The notes below the pieces were generated by a model, which saw nothing but the letters and a program-made list of their open reading frames with translations, had not been told where the DNA came from and did no database searches. The translations under genes and the position numbers were made by a program. A stretch of 64,000 nt of DNA from Rhododendron vialii (lineage: Eukaryota > Streptophyta > Magnoliopsida > Ericales > Ericaceae), in contig NC_080559.1 of NCBI RefSeq assembly GCF_030253575.1, positions 34,529,501 through 34,593,500 of the forward strand, given 5' to 3'. The stretch's first letter is position 1; every line of letters begins with the position of its first letter. Below are positions 11,811 to 22,443 of the stretch, piece by piece.

Positions 11811-11882
11811 TTTTCCCATTCGAGAACGAGATGCATACTGTTCTGGGAGAGCCCAAATGAATCACCCCTTCTAATACTGATA

Positions 11883-12154
11883 CTCCCTCCGTCCCTTTTT
11901 AAGTGTCCTGCTTCGTAACTCCAACTTATTAAAAAGACATTATCATTACACCTTTCACATCAACTTTTTCCTCCACTTTCCCTACTTACCTATCATCATT
12001 ACACTTTTACTCACTAACTTTTCAAAATAAAATCTACTTTTAGGGACAAAATAGAGAATACACCAACTTTTACCCCCCTAACTTTACAAAATGGACACTT
12101 ATTAAGGAACAGCCCAAAATAAAATACTGGACAGAAAAAAAGGGACGGAGAGAG
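11883..12154. mobile_element. Stowaway MITE
   Basis: Ends CTCCCTCCGTCCC and GGGACGGAGAGAG, flanked by TA. About 272 bp, no ORF of interest. Confidence 0.9.
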
Positions 12155-12390
12155 TAATAAAATAATGATAACATAACAAATATAGTTATCAACTTTATTA
12201 TCAGCAGCAGCAGGGCCACGTGAACTTCTTTCCTGAAATTTCAAAGTTATTCAAATAAATATATCGTTGTCTTAGAGCATCCACATCAGGGGAGGCAAAA
12301 ACCCCTGTGCACTACTTTAATGAGAAAAAGGCTGAAAACTCAGCAACATCAAACTCGCTTACATCATCGTTACTTTACAAATTTTCATTT

Positions 12391-13769
12391 GGGCAAATTT
12401 CACTGACCTCCCCTGAGGTTTCTGACACGAACAGAAATCTCCCCTGAGGTTTCTGAAATAACACTGCCCTCCCCTCCTTTACCTAAAAATACCAAGGGAC
12501 CCCCCTCTCCGTTAATTGCACGTTAGAAAACGGATGGAAAAGATTATTTCTCTCTCCACCCACTACTAAAACTAAACTAAACTCTCAACCAAACAAAACC
12601 GATGTCATTGTACTATATTTTTTACAATACGTACGTTACCCTCACCAGACTCTTTACTACCCCTTTTATTTATAAAATATAAAATACAAAAATCACTACA
12701 CTTTGTACCCGTTTCACTTTGAGATTTTGTCCTTATTTAAAAGGTTTCACATTTGCTAATTTTCTATCAAACTTTTTTGAATTATTCTTTCGTCTCGATA
12801 AGAGGAATTGAAAAAGTAAAAAATTAAGACTTTTATCAAATATTTTGAAAAATTCAATATTTTGAATAAAAGTAATAATTTTATATTCTTTTGATTCCTC
12901 TCGTTGAGACAAACCAATGATCCACAAAAATTAACACAAAACTAGTAAATACAAAAAAAATTCAAATATGGACAAAAATAAAAAAGCCTAAAAATCCCAC
13001 AAACAAGTCTGCATGAAAAAAATTCGAATATGAACAAAAACTAAAAAGCCTAAAAATTTCACAAACAAATCCCCTAAAAACCAAAAAACAAACTATTGGC
13101 AATGGAGGGTACGGGCTTGTTGGTGGAATTTTTAGGCTTTTTGATTTTTACGGGGTTTGTTTGTAGGATTTTTAGGCTTTTTGATTTTTGTTCATATTTG
13201 AATTTTTTCGTATTTGCAAGTTTTGCGTTAAATTTTTGTTGATTATTGGCTTATCTCAACAAGAGGAATTAAAAGAGTACAAAATTATTATTTTTACCTA
13301 AAATATTGAATTTCTCAAAATATTTGGAAAAAGTCTTAATTTTTTACTTTTTCAATTCCTCTTATCGAGACAAACTAATAATTCATAAAAATTTGATAGA
13401 AGATTAACAAATGTGAATCCTTTTAAATGAGGACAAAATTTCAAAGTGAAACGCGTACAAAGTATAGTGATGTTTATATTTTATATTTTATAAATAAGAG
13501 GGGTAAAGAGTCTGATGAGGGTAATGTAGGTATTGTAAAAAATATAGTACAATGACATCGGTTTTATTTGGTTGAGAGTTTAGTTTAGTTTCAGTAGTGG
13601 GTGGAGAGAGAAATAATCTTTTCCATCCGTTTTCTAACGCGCAATTAACGGATAGAGGGGTCCCTTGGTATTTTCAGGTAAAGGAGGGGAAGGCAGTGTT
13701 ATTTCAGAAACCTCAGGGGAGGTTTCTGTTCATGTCAGAAACCTCAGGGGAGGTCAGTAAAATTTGCCC
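12391..13769. mobile_element. Mutator-like element with ~0.65-0.7-kb inverted arms
   Basis: Begins GGGCAAATTTCACTGACC and ends with the complement (AGTAAAATTTGCCC). A perfect 9-bp target duplication, TTTTCATTT, lies at 12382-12390 and 13770-13778; 9 bp is the Mutator-superfamily size. The arms are near-complementary over about 0.65-0.7 kb up to a short unpaired centre around 13095-13130. Each end carries two copies of ACCTCAGGGGAGGT-type sequence. No transposase, so non-autonomous. Confidence 0.92.
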
Positions 13770-14329
13770 TTTTCATTTTTGCTACAGTTGCTCGCAGTTT
13801 TACACGAGCCACTGTTCACAAGTTACATATATTTTATTTTTCCTTCTTATTTTATTAGTGATAATTATGTTTCATCAGAATGTACTAGTAGAAAAAAATA
13901 GATGAAATCTTTAAAGAATGATCAATGAGTAAACCAAATTGAGTTTATTTCTTAGAAAAATTGAAAAGAGCCATGTTTTTTTTTCCCCTCTAATATGATG
14001 GATTAGATATCTCTTTGAGTCCTCTATTTGGAAAATTACACCTTGAAGAGAAGGGAAAACAATGACTATAATAATGTAAAATGCTTGATTAATTATTCAA
14101 ATTTAACAAAAATTTGTATAATTGAGTCTAATTTGATGTTAAAATTATCTTATATAAACAATGTAATGTTACTTTTAATATTTGAGAAACTCCAATTAAA
14201 ATACAAAAAAGAAGAAAATGACTTGATTGTTTAGTTTAGTAATATTCAAGGGCATTTTAGTCAATTAATAACAAAAACTAGCAGTGTTAGTGTGGATTTA
14301 ACGGAATGGGGGAATCTGAACAATAGTTT

Positions 14330-14421
14330 GTAAAGTAAGGGAGGTCAGTGCAATTATTAGAACCTCAGGGGAGGTTCCTGCATTTGTCAGAAACCTCAGG
14401 GGAGGTCGGTGAAATTTACCC
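14330..14421. mobile_element. Orphan end of the same MULE family
   Basis: Reads GTCAGAAACCTCAGGGGAGG and ends GGTGAAATTTACCC, like the right end at 13700-13769. No matching left end was found in the 550 bp before it. A truncated second copy or a partner end of an older, larger insertion. Confidence 0.7.
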
Positions 14422-15172
14422 TTTTTTTTTTTGTAATAATAAAGAAGCAATATTTTTAATAGGATAGTTTTAATATAAAGAGTCTGATGCAGTAGATATT
14501 TTAAAAGTGAGTAGCTAAAGTAATAAAGTGAATTTTTAAGAGGTAATTTGATCCAAAATGTAGAAAGGCTAATGCGGATGCCCTTAGTGCAAATTACAGG
14601 TGAAGTCAAATATTCAACTTTCCCAACTACTGATATTGTACTTTATTTTCAAAAACATTAAAGAGTAGTAGTAGTGACAGAAATGTATCGTGTTGAACTG
14701 ACACACTTGGTTGATTGGGTGTAAATCCAACCGATATTGTACTTTTTTGGATAACTCATATGCAGTAATTAATTGTATCATTTGTTTCACTTTCTTTTTA
14801 AACTTTTTTTTTGGAAAAAAAAGTAATTTTAAATTTAAATATAATAAAAAAAACATTTTTTAATTTTTTTTCATCGTTTAAAAATTTTCAATAAGATCTA
14901 TTAAATAAAATCTATATTTGTAGAAAAATTATTTACATAAATACGTAATTTTTAACTTGAAATTATCTTTTTTTTTTAAATTTTTTTTTGAAAAAAATGA
15001 AACACCCGGTCCTACACTGTTAACTAATGTGCATTTATGATACAGCATTGTCATTTCGTGAAGTCGTACATTGAGGGGACCAAATCAATCAATGAACAAA
15101 TTATTATCGTCAATGCGTCCCATCAATTTAATGTGATCAATTGGTGATTGGTATCCCACTTCAGAAGTGTCG

Positions 15173-15532
15173 CCCGTTCGGACAAATAAGTCACAGTGGC
15201 TTATTTTTTATCTTTATTCAAATTTTTTTTGTATCACTTGGCTTATTGTCATTTTTTTGGGGATTATTGCATCCTCACGACAATAAGGAATCTAAAAAGT
15301 TAAAATTTTTGACCGAAATCCAATTTTTTTTGAATAAAGACGAAAAAATTGACTTACTGATTTTTTTTCGTCTTTATTCAAAAAAAATAGATTTTGGTCA
15401 AAATTTTTTACTTTTTAAATTCCTCTTGACGTAAGGATGCAATAATCTCCAAAAAAATGACAATAAATCTAGTGATACGAAAAAAAATTAAATAAAAACA
15501 AAAAATAAGTCGAAGTGACTTATTTGTCCGGA
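15173..15532. mobile_element. MITE, CCGTTCGGCTAAATAAGT family
   Basis: Left CCCGTTCGGACAAATAAGTCAC, right GTGACTTATTTGTCCGG. Internal arms AATCCAATTTTTTTTGAATA and TTCAAAAAAAATAGATTTTGG pair. It splits the B2 segment between the blocks GGTATCCCACTT and CCAATCCCAAATCCAC. Confidence 0.8.
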
Positions 15533-15686
15533 TACCAATCCCAAATCCACTCAACAGTCAATTGTTTTGTCTGATCAGTTACGTCAGTACATGGATGTTC
15601 TTATGGGGAGGTAACTTGGGCTAATTACTTCGAGTTGTGCTATAGCGGATCAAAAAAAAAAAAAAAAAAATACTTAGAGTTGTGCT

Positions 15687-16071
15687 ATAAGTACCAACCG
15701 GCTGAGAGGGATTTTGTACTGACCGGCCGCGCCGGGCAACCTCTGGCCACCGGACGGCTGATTCGAGCCGTCCAAAAATTCTAAAAAAAAAAACCCGAGG
15801 GGCCCTACGCCAGAATCAATGGCATTCGAGGTGTGTAGGGTGCTTGATCCGAGCAACTTTTTTTGTGTGTATATACACGTATATACATATATACAAGAAA
15901 AGGGGTACTCGGATCAAACACCCTACACATCTCGGATGCCGTTGATTCCCACGAAGGAACCCTCGGTTTTTTTTTTAGAATTTTTGGACGGCTCGGATTG
16001 ACTGTCTGGTGGCCAGAGAGGGCCTGGCGCGGCCGGTTGGTACGAAATCCCTCCCCGGCCGTCGGTACCTA
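15687..16071. mobile_element. GC-ended inverted-repeat MITE, copy 1
   Basis: Arms share GTACCAACCGGC, GGCCGCGCC, GGCCACC and CGAGCCGTCCAAAAATTC, with the mirror on the right (GAATTTTTGGACGGCTCGG, GGTGGCC, GGCGCGGCC). GC-rich arms around an AT-rich centre with a TATACACGTATATA string. Same family as 17417-17776. Confidence 0.8.
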
Positions 16072-16092
16072 TATCATTTCTGAATTACTTAG

Positions 16093-16612
16093 GTCCGGTC
16101 GGCTAAATAAGTTAACGGTCTTACTATTGTCAGCCCACTGGACTGACGATAAACACATTAGAAGACAAGGAAAACACGTATTTCTGTGCACTTTTTACAC
16201 CCTTTAATACATATTCACACGCTCACTATTGTCAGCCCATTGAGCTGATTTTAGAATTTTTCATAAGTTAATTGGCTAATTTTTTTATTTTTATTTAAAA
16301 TTTTTTATTGCATTTCTTATTTTTGGTCAATTTTTTGAGAATTATTGTATCGTCATGACAAGAAAAATCTAAAAAGTAAAAAATTACGATCGAAACTTAA
16401 TTTTTTTGAATAAAAACAAAATTAAATCAATAAGCCAATTTTTTTGTCTTTATTCAAAAAAATTGGATTTTGATCGTAATTTTTTACTTTTTAGATTCCT
16501 CTTGTTATGACGATGTAATAATCCCCTAAAAATTGACGAAAAACTAACCAATACGATTTTTTCTTGAATAAGGACAAAAAAATAAATCAGTTCGCTTATT
16601 TAGCCGAACGGG
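16093..16612. mobile_element. MITE, CCGTTCGGCTAAATAAGT family (larger copy)
   Basis: Left GTCCGGTCGGCTAAATAAG, right CTTATTTAGCCGAACGGGG. The left arm holds an extra ~140 bp with two direct copies of ACTATTGTCAGCCCA (about 16124 and 16217), which may be a small nested insertion. Confidence 0.75.
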
Positions 16613-16618
16613 GCTTTA

Positions 16619-17099
16619 CTCCATCGGTCTCAATTTACTTGTTCCAATTCTATTCTAACTGGATTAAAAAAACTAGTTAGGTCCCGTTCCGCTTTTTCCA
16701 AAAACCTTGTTTTTCAAAAAGAAGGTAATTTCAAACTCAAATATAACGAAAATGAAAAATAATTTTTCAATTTTTTTTACACCGTTTAAAAAATCTCAAT
16801 GAGATCTATCAAACAAGATCCATATTGGTAGAAAAATTATTTGCGTAAACATATGATTTTTGGCCTTGAAATTTACCTTCTTTTTTAAAAAGATACTTTT
16901 TAAAAAAGTGGAATGACCTCGTATATCTTTAAAGTGGTAATGAATTTTATATCAAATATGGATCTTGTTTGATAGATCTCGATTTGTTCTATAATTCAAT
17001 GTTTTTGAAATCACCTAAAATATTATAAATTACAAGATATAATTAATTGAAAAATGACACGAACTCCCAAAAATGACAAGTAAATTGTGACAGAGGGAG
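16619..17099. mobile_element. Diverged Stowaway MITE with nested element
   Basis: Starts CTCCATCGGTCTCAATTTAC and ends GTAAATTGTGACAGAGGGAG, with TA on both sides. A second inverted-repeat unit (TTAGGTCCCGTTCCGC... to ...GTGGAATGACCTCG, about 16678-16919) sits inside it and resembles the 8476-8713 family. Confidence 0.7.
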
Positions 17100-17189
17100 T
17101 ATCCCTATGGTTGGCCAAGTAGTGTTGGCTAGAGATTTAGGGATTTGCTCTTTTTTATGGTCCCATGTTCGATTCTCTTAACCAGCAAT

Positions 17190-17860
17190 TTTTTAGGTCA
17201 CCTCGACACGTGTGCAAGCGTGTGAAACGATTGTGTATGGGTTAAAGGAATTAGTTTGAGATGTGTTCAAGTTGGCCCGAGACACTCTGCATTAAAAAAA
17301 AAAATTTTGTGGGAAAGCCGCTGAGAAGGTAAACGGCAATTCTAGAACGAGATGCCTACTGTTCTGGGTAAGCCCAAATGGAATCACCCCTTCAACTACT
17401 AATAAAATAGGAAAATGATACACCCACCGAGGCTCCCCCACTGCACGCATGTCGGGCCCACTCCGGCTATCGGACGGCCGATTCGAGCCGTCCAAAAATT
17501 CTAAAAAAAAAATTGAGTGGGCTCCCGCGAAAATCAACGGCATCCGACGTGTGTAGGTGCTCGATCCGAACTTCCATTTTTAAAGTCTTAGATCATCTGA
17601 TTTTTGGAAGTTCAGATCGAGGACCTACATACGCCAGATGCTGTTGATTCTCGCTGAGGCCCACTTGATTTTTTTTAAAAAATTTTTGGACGGCTCGGAT
17701 CGGCCGTCCGGTGGCCGGAGTGGGCCCGGCGTACGTGCGGTGGGCGATGCGGTGGGAGAGCCGCGGTGGGTGTATCATCTTCCAATAAAATAATGATAAC
17801 CTACTAAATATAGTTATCATCAACAGGGCCACTTTTCTTGAAATGAGGATTTGAAAGTTT
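17190..17860. repeat. Duplicated FMO 5'-flank segment, copy A2
   Basis: Immediately upstream of the intact FMO gene and paralogous to 11270-12240. Contains the MITE at 17417-17776. The remainder (17777-17961) is presumed to hold the FMO promoter; no clear TATA box could be fixed. Confidence 0.75.
17417..17776. mobile_element. GC-ended inverted-repeat MITE, copy 2
   Basis: Ends GATACACCCACCG and CGGTGGGTGTATC are exact complements. Inner arms GGACGGCCGATTCGAGCCGTCC and GGACGGCTCGGATCGGCCGTCC match those of 15687-16071. Ends about 185 bp before the FMO start codon, so it may affect the promoter. Confidence 0.85.
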
Positions 17861-17961
17861 GACAAAATTATTAATTATCTATCTAAGATTAGAAGTATAT
17901 TGCTTGTACGTAGTTCCTAGCTAGTCCAATTTCAGTCCAAATTACACCAGAAATTTGTTCA

Positions 17962-20900
17962 ATGGAGAAACAGGTGGCGATCGTCGGGGCAGGGATCAGT
18001 GGCCTTCTGGCCTGCAAATACGCTCTAGAGAAAGGATTCCACCCAGTAGTCTTTGAAGCTGGAAGCAAGGTAGGTGGTGTTTGGGCACAAACAATAGAAT
18101 CCACCAAACTCCAAAACAACCAACAAGCTTATCGGTTCTCTGATTTCCCATGGCCTGCTTCTGTGAAACAAGACTATCCAAACAATACCCAGGTCAAGGA
18201 GTATATTGAATCCTATGCTCAGCACTTTGGGATATTGCCTTTTATCAAGTTCAATTCAGAAGTGATTAGTATAGATTACGTTGGGGAGTCTGATGCAGAG
18301 ATGAAGGCATGGGATCTGTGGGGTGGAAATGGCAAGGCATTTGGCTCTAACGGAAAATGGCATATAACAGTGCAGGAGGGTGGAAAAGGTTCCATAGAGG
18401 TATGCACCCTGGCTAGATTTGTCACCATAAATCTACTTTCTTGCTTCTTTTTGTTGTTATTTTCTGGTAAGTTGCATTCCTTTCATAGGAAATCATAATT
18501 CTTGAAAGGATTTGTTTTAGGACAACCCGGAAAATGACGTTCGAATGAAATGATGTGGTCGTAGATCGAGTTGAGTATTGATTTTCCAACAAGATGTGCA
18601 TGAGAGACATCAGAATATGGACTTTCTACTATGCTCGTCCCAGCACGAATATTATACAATGAGTAAAAATTGCGTTTATTGCCCCTCGAATGCCGGAGAG
18701 TATTTACAAAATGCGTACCCAAATTTCCCTCAATTTTTTTGAAAATATCTCTATTGGCCCTTCATTCTGGAAGTATTTCAACGACTTATGTAGCAGGACT
18801 TTATTGACAGTAAGACTTTGACTGTCTATTTTCACCCAATCCATTTCCCATCTTCCATACTTTACAGTTATTCTAGTGACTTTATAATGAAAATAATCGA
18901 TTGTTGCTCGATCAATTATGAAAGTCACAGATGCAGATTTGTTGTCCGGCCTAGTTAAATGAACTTCTGGCTTTGTTCCTAAGACCTGGGAATCACATTC
19001 CGTAAGGGGGCCTTTTCGCCATCATGTATGCAAGTGTCTAGGATAAAGGATACCTGCTTACTTACATCGAGAATTCTCATCATATCGACTGTTTAACTTG
19101 CTGTCGTACCTGGCTAAAAAGGGTTGGAGGGAAAACACCTAAGTTGTGCTTGGCATCTTGAATCTTTTATAGTAAACTACACTGGACGGGATTGTGAGAT
19201 CCTTGTTTTGTTGTGATAGGAGTACCAAGCCGAGTTCTTGATTCTATGCGTTGGAAGATTCAGTGATTTGCCAAACGTTCCAGAGTTCCCTCAACGTCAT
19301 GGCCCTGAAGTATTCCATGGTAAGGTGATGCATTCATTTGACTATTCTGCCATGGAAAATGCAGAGGCAGCTAATTTTATTAAAGGAAAGAGGGTTGCAA
19401 TCATCGGTTCACAGAAATCTGCAGTGGACATAGCAGCAGAATGTGCAGATGCTAACGGTGAGCGAGAATACACTTTTGAGCTCTTTATGCAAGGGGGTAT
19501 CCATCTATCAATAGCAACTTGGAAAATTTTTTAGACTGCGTCTGGATCATCAATTTGTTATTCTTTATGAAGTTCTTCACGTGCTCTTTTTAATGTTGCT
19601 AGTTAATGAGATTGCTTCTCAAAATTCCTCCTTCGCAAGCCACCTGATCATATTTTCCTCCTTTTTGTTTTTTGTTTTCAGGAACTGATTTCCCATGCAC
19701 AATGATTCAGAGGAATACCCATTGGATGTTTCCGTCGGACCAAATATGGGGAGTTAATTTGGCTTACTTATACTTCAATCGCTTCGCCGAGCTACTGGTT
19801 CACAAGCCTGGTGAAACCTTTCTTCATAGTAGTTTGGCCACTCTGTGTTCTCCCTTGGTAATTTGGTAACATTGTCTCCTCCTATGTATTGCATTCGCAT
19901 TGTCTTTTAGGTAATGCTATCCAAACAGTTACAAAATCTTCTATGCACAATGTTATTGAGCTGTCAGCTCTCACTCTTAAAAACAAAACCTTTCAAAGTT
20001 CAACATGGCACTCACCGCATCATCTGATATCATCTAGCTCTCCCAACTAAACTAGCATTTGTGATATTTCCATTTTTTATGTCAGATTAGATGGTACCCA
20101 AATGTAACACTATAGCATTATCGTATCTTTGGGTTTTGTTTTGGATACCATGAGTTGTATCATCTGATGGTCTTCGCATAAGACGTGTCACCTTACAAGC
20201 CAATCAACACAACATATGATGTCACATTGTGGTCACATCTGATTGGTCCATGTCTATGAAGCATGGATACTGATACTGGATATGAACATGATACGATACA
20301 GATACAGTGATACGAGAAAATCTAAAAAAACACAAGATACGAGTACAGCTAGGATATGGTTGACCAAAGAATCCAATTTTCTTATCTTTTCAGTGATTTG
20401 CTAGTGAAAAGTTTGTTTTCTTGTGTATGTTTTAAACTTGTAAATTTTTCAGAGATGGGGGGTCTCAAAATTTGTAGAGAGCTACCTCAGATGGAAGCTT
20501 CCCATGAAAAAACATGGAATGATACCAGAACACGGCTTTCTTCAAGATGTTTCTTCTTGTCGGATTCTTATGCTGCCTGATAACTTTTATGACAAAGTGG
20601 AAGAAGGAAGTATCATTTTAAAGAAACCAAAAGGCTTTCAATTCTGCAGAGACGGTTTGGTTATTGATGGAGAAAATGAGCGTCTGAAAACTGACCTCGT
20701 TATATTTGCCACTGGATTCAGAGGTGATGAGAAGCTCAAAAGTCTGTTTCATTCCCCAACCTTCCAAGATTACATTATGGGGTCACCCACTTCCGCAGTT
20801 CCTCTCTACAGGTACTTAATTTCAACAAGTTGGACTTCTAATTTTGCTATACCTTGTGAGGAACAAGATTTTTCATTTTATAACATGATCATGATATTTC

Positions 20901-21317
20901 CGCGGTCAACAAAGAATAACCGAATAAGCTAACTTGGGTGGAAAACATTCTCTCTTATTTTGTAGAGAGATGATTCATCCTCGAATACCAAGACTGGCTG
21001 TAATTGGATACTCGGAGAGCCTGTCGAATTTACACACGTCGGAGATAAGGTCCCAGTGGTTGGCACATTTTCTGAATGGAAGCTTTGAATTGCCAAGCAT
21101 AAAGAGTATGGAGAAGGATGTGATGAGGTGGGATAAATACATGAAGCAGTATGCTGGGTGGATGTACAGAACAAACTGTATAGGTGGTCTGCATATATGG
21201 TACAATGATCAATTGTGCAGAGATATTGGATGCAAACCAAGAAGAAAGAAAGGGTTCTTTGCAGATTTGTTTCTACCATATGGACCAACAGACTATGTGG
21301 GACTCAGGGCTCAGTGA
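17962..21317 (+). CDS. FMO1-like flavin-containing monooxygenase
   Basis: Five exons with GT-AG borders and consistent phase: 17962-18399, 19220-19457, 19682-19857, 20453-20811, 20966-21317 (stop TGA), giving 520 aa, near the usual ~520-530 for plant FMO1-type proteins. Seen: FAD-binding GAGISG at residues 9-14, the FMO signature FxGxxxHxxxY (178-188), a second nucleotide-binding site of the form GSQKSA (209-214) in place of GxGxxG, and FATGF at 369-373. Plant FMOs are NADPH- and FAD-dependent enzymes that oxygenate N- or S-containing substrates; Arabidopsis FMO1 makes N-hydroxypipecolic acid in systemic resistance. Which substrate this one uses is not shown by sequence. No signal peptide is obvious. 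The start follows a short leader and matches the pseudogene start. The broken paralogue lies 12 kb upstream. Confidence 0.93.
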
Positions 21318-22211
21318 TCCAAACAATGCCCACTTATTTCTGGTATATGTTTAGATCATGAATCAGTGAAGGGATTCAGCGAGGAAACAACATAATAAAA
21401 GACATTATAGATTTCGAAATTCGACATTTATGTTTATTTCATGGACAAGCAGTTGAATTTTGAGCTGCAACTGAGAGATTTATTTAGTTTGTCAAACAAC
21501 TGAATCAAACTGCGCGAGTTATTAGAGATTATTAATTTGGTGCTCTTTTTCTTTGATTGGACTATTTGGTGCTCTTAGGACATTGCTTTCATGCTCGAAA
21601 AAAAGTAACACAAGACTCAATCCGCAAGTTATTATTTGTAGTTTTGAGGCATGGCTGTTTAATCACCACACAATCACGTGAAATTTAATGAAAGTGTTTA
21701 ATTATGAATTTTCCAATTAAAATCGTGTTATCATTATACTTTCATAGAGTGCGTGGTTCACCTATTAGAGATAAAGTCGACTTTAAAAAGAGTACTAAAG
21801 TAAAAATTGTCATGAGTTCAACCAATCTTTCAAGTGTTAATCTAATTGTTGCAACAATATTAATTGTTGTCCATAAAAAAAGTCCACTTTTAAAAATGGT
21901 AGGAAAAAAAAGGTCCACTTCATCAAAGGAAAAAATAAGGGCCACTTTGACCTAATTTGATTGAGATTTTTTGGCGTGATTTTTTCACTTAATTTTTTTT
22001 TTATCAATTCTTATTAATTTTTGGTCAAATTTTTACCTCACATTGTTTGTTTCTACGTGAGCAATCAAAGAATTTAAAAATATTGACCAAAGATTAAAAA
22101 AAAAGAAAAAAAGGGTGAAAATGTGGTTGAATTCGGCGGGTCGTATGTACTTGGATTCTCCACGCAGAAGGAACACCACCATTCAACTCGGGAAAAAAAT
22201 ACTCCTATTCC
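21318..22211. other. Intergenic between FMO and methyltransferase
   Basis: Holds the FMO 3' region and the methyltransferase promoter. No gene. A 21704-21955 frame and its antisense partner look like chance. A loose inverted pair at ~21670-22100 (AATTTTTGGTC-type) may be an old MITE. Confidence 0.4.
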
Positions 22212-22218
22212 TATATAG
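22212..22218 (+). promoter_or_regulatory. Candidate TATA box of the methyltransferase gene
   Basis: TATATAG lies 42 bp before the ATG at 22260. If real, the leader would be only about 10-15 nt, so an upstream start site is also possible. Confidence 0.35.
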
Positions 22219-22259
22219 AGATAGAGAGAAGCAGAATCCGAAAGCCCTCGAATCCATCA

Positions 22260-22412
22260 ATGGCGATCGCGGCTTCTTCGACTTCGTTTCCTCATCTTAA
22301 TCACACCCTTTTCCCAAAACCCCCTTCCCTCTCTCACCATTTTTACCAATTCCGTCCCCATCGCTTTCCCTTCACAGTACGCGCTACCTCAGCGCTCGTT
22401 CTTGAACGGGTA

Positions 22413-22443
<31 letters not shown>

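Larger units (their letters stand above)
11270..12240. repeat. Duplicated FMO 5'-flank segment, copy A1
   Basis: Matches the DNA just upstream of the intact FMO gene (about 17190-17860). Shared strings: GTGTATGGGTT-AAGGAATTAG (11312 / 17232), AACGGCAATTC (11409 / 17331), TACTGTTCTGGG (11836 / 17357) and CAAATATAGTTATCA (12178 / 17813). Two MITEs were added (11431-11810 and 11883-12154). It joins segment B2 near 12240. Confidence 0.8.
12275..14583. mobile_element. TTA-flanked element hosting a MULE
   Basis: Begins GAGCATCCACATCAGGG and ends AATGCGGATGCCC, a short imperfect inverted repeat, with TTA on both sides (12272-12274 and 14584-14586). The uninterrupted paralogue at ~8354 reads CCTAGTGCAAATT, where this copy reads CTTA[element]TTAGTGCAAATT. 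Without the nested MULE and its duplicated 9 bp the element is about 0.92 kb. PIF/Harbinger-like by target size. Confidence 0.7.
12243..15560. repeat. Duplicated intergenic segment, copy B2
   Basis: Right-hand copy of 8323-9570, expanded by the TTA-flanked element at 12275-14583 and the MITE at 15173-15532. Without these insertions the order of matching blocks equals that of B1. Confidence 0.85.
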
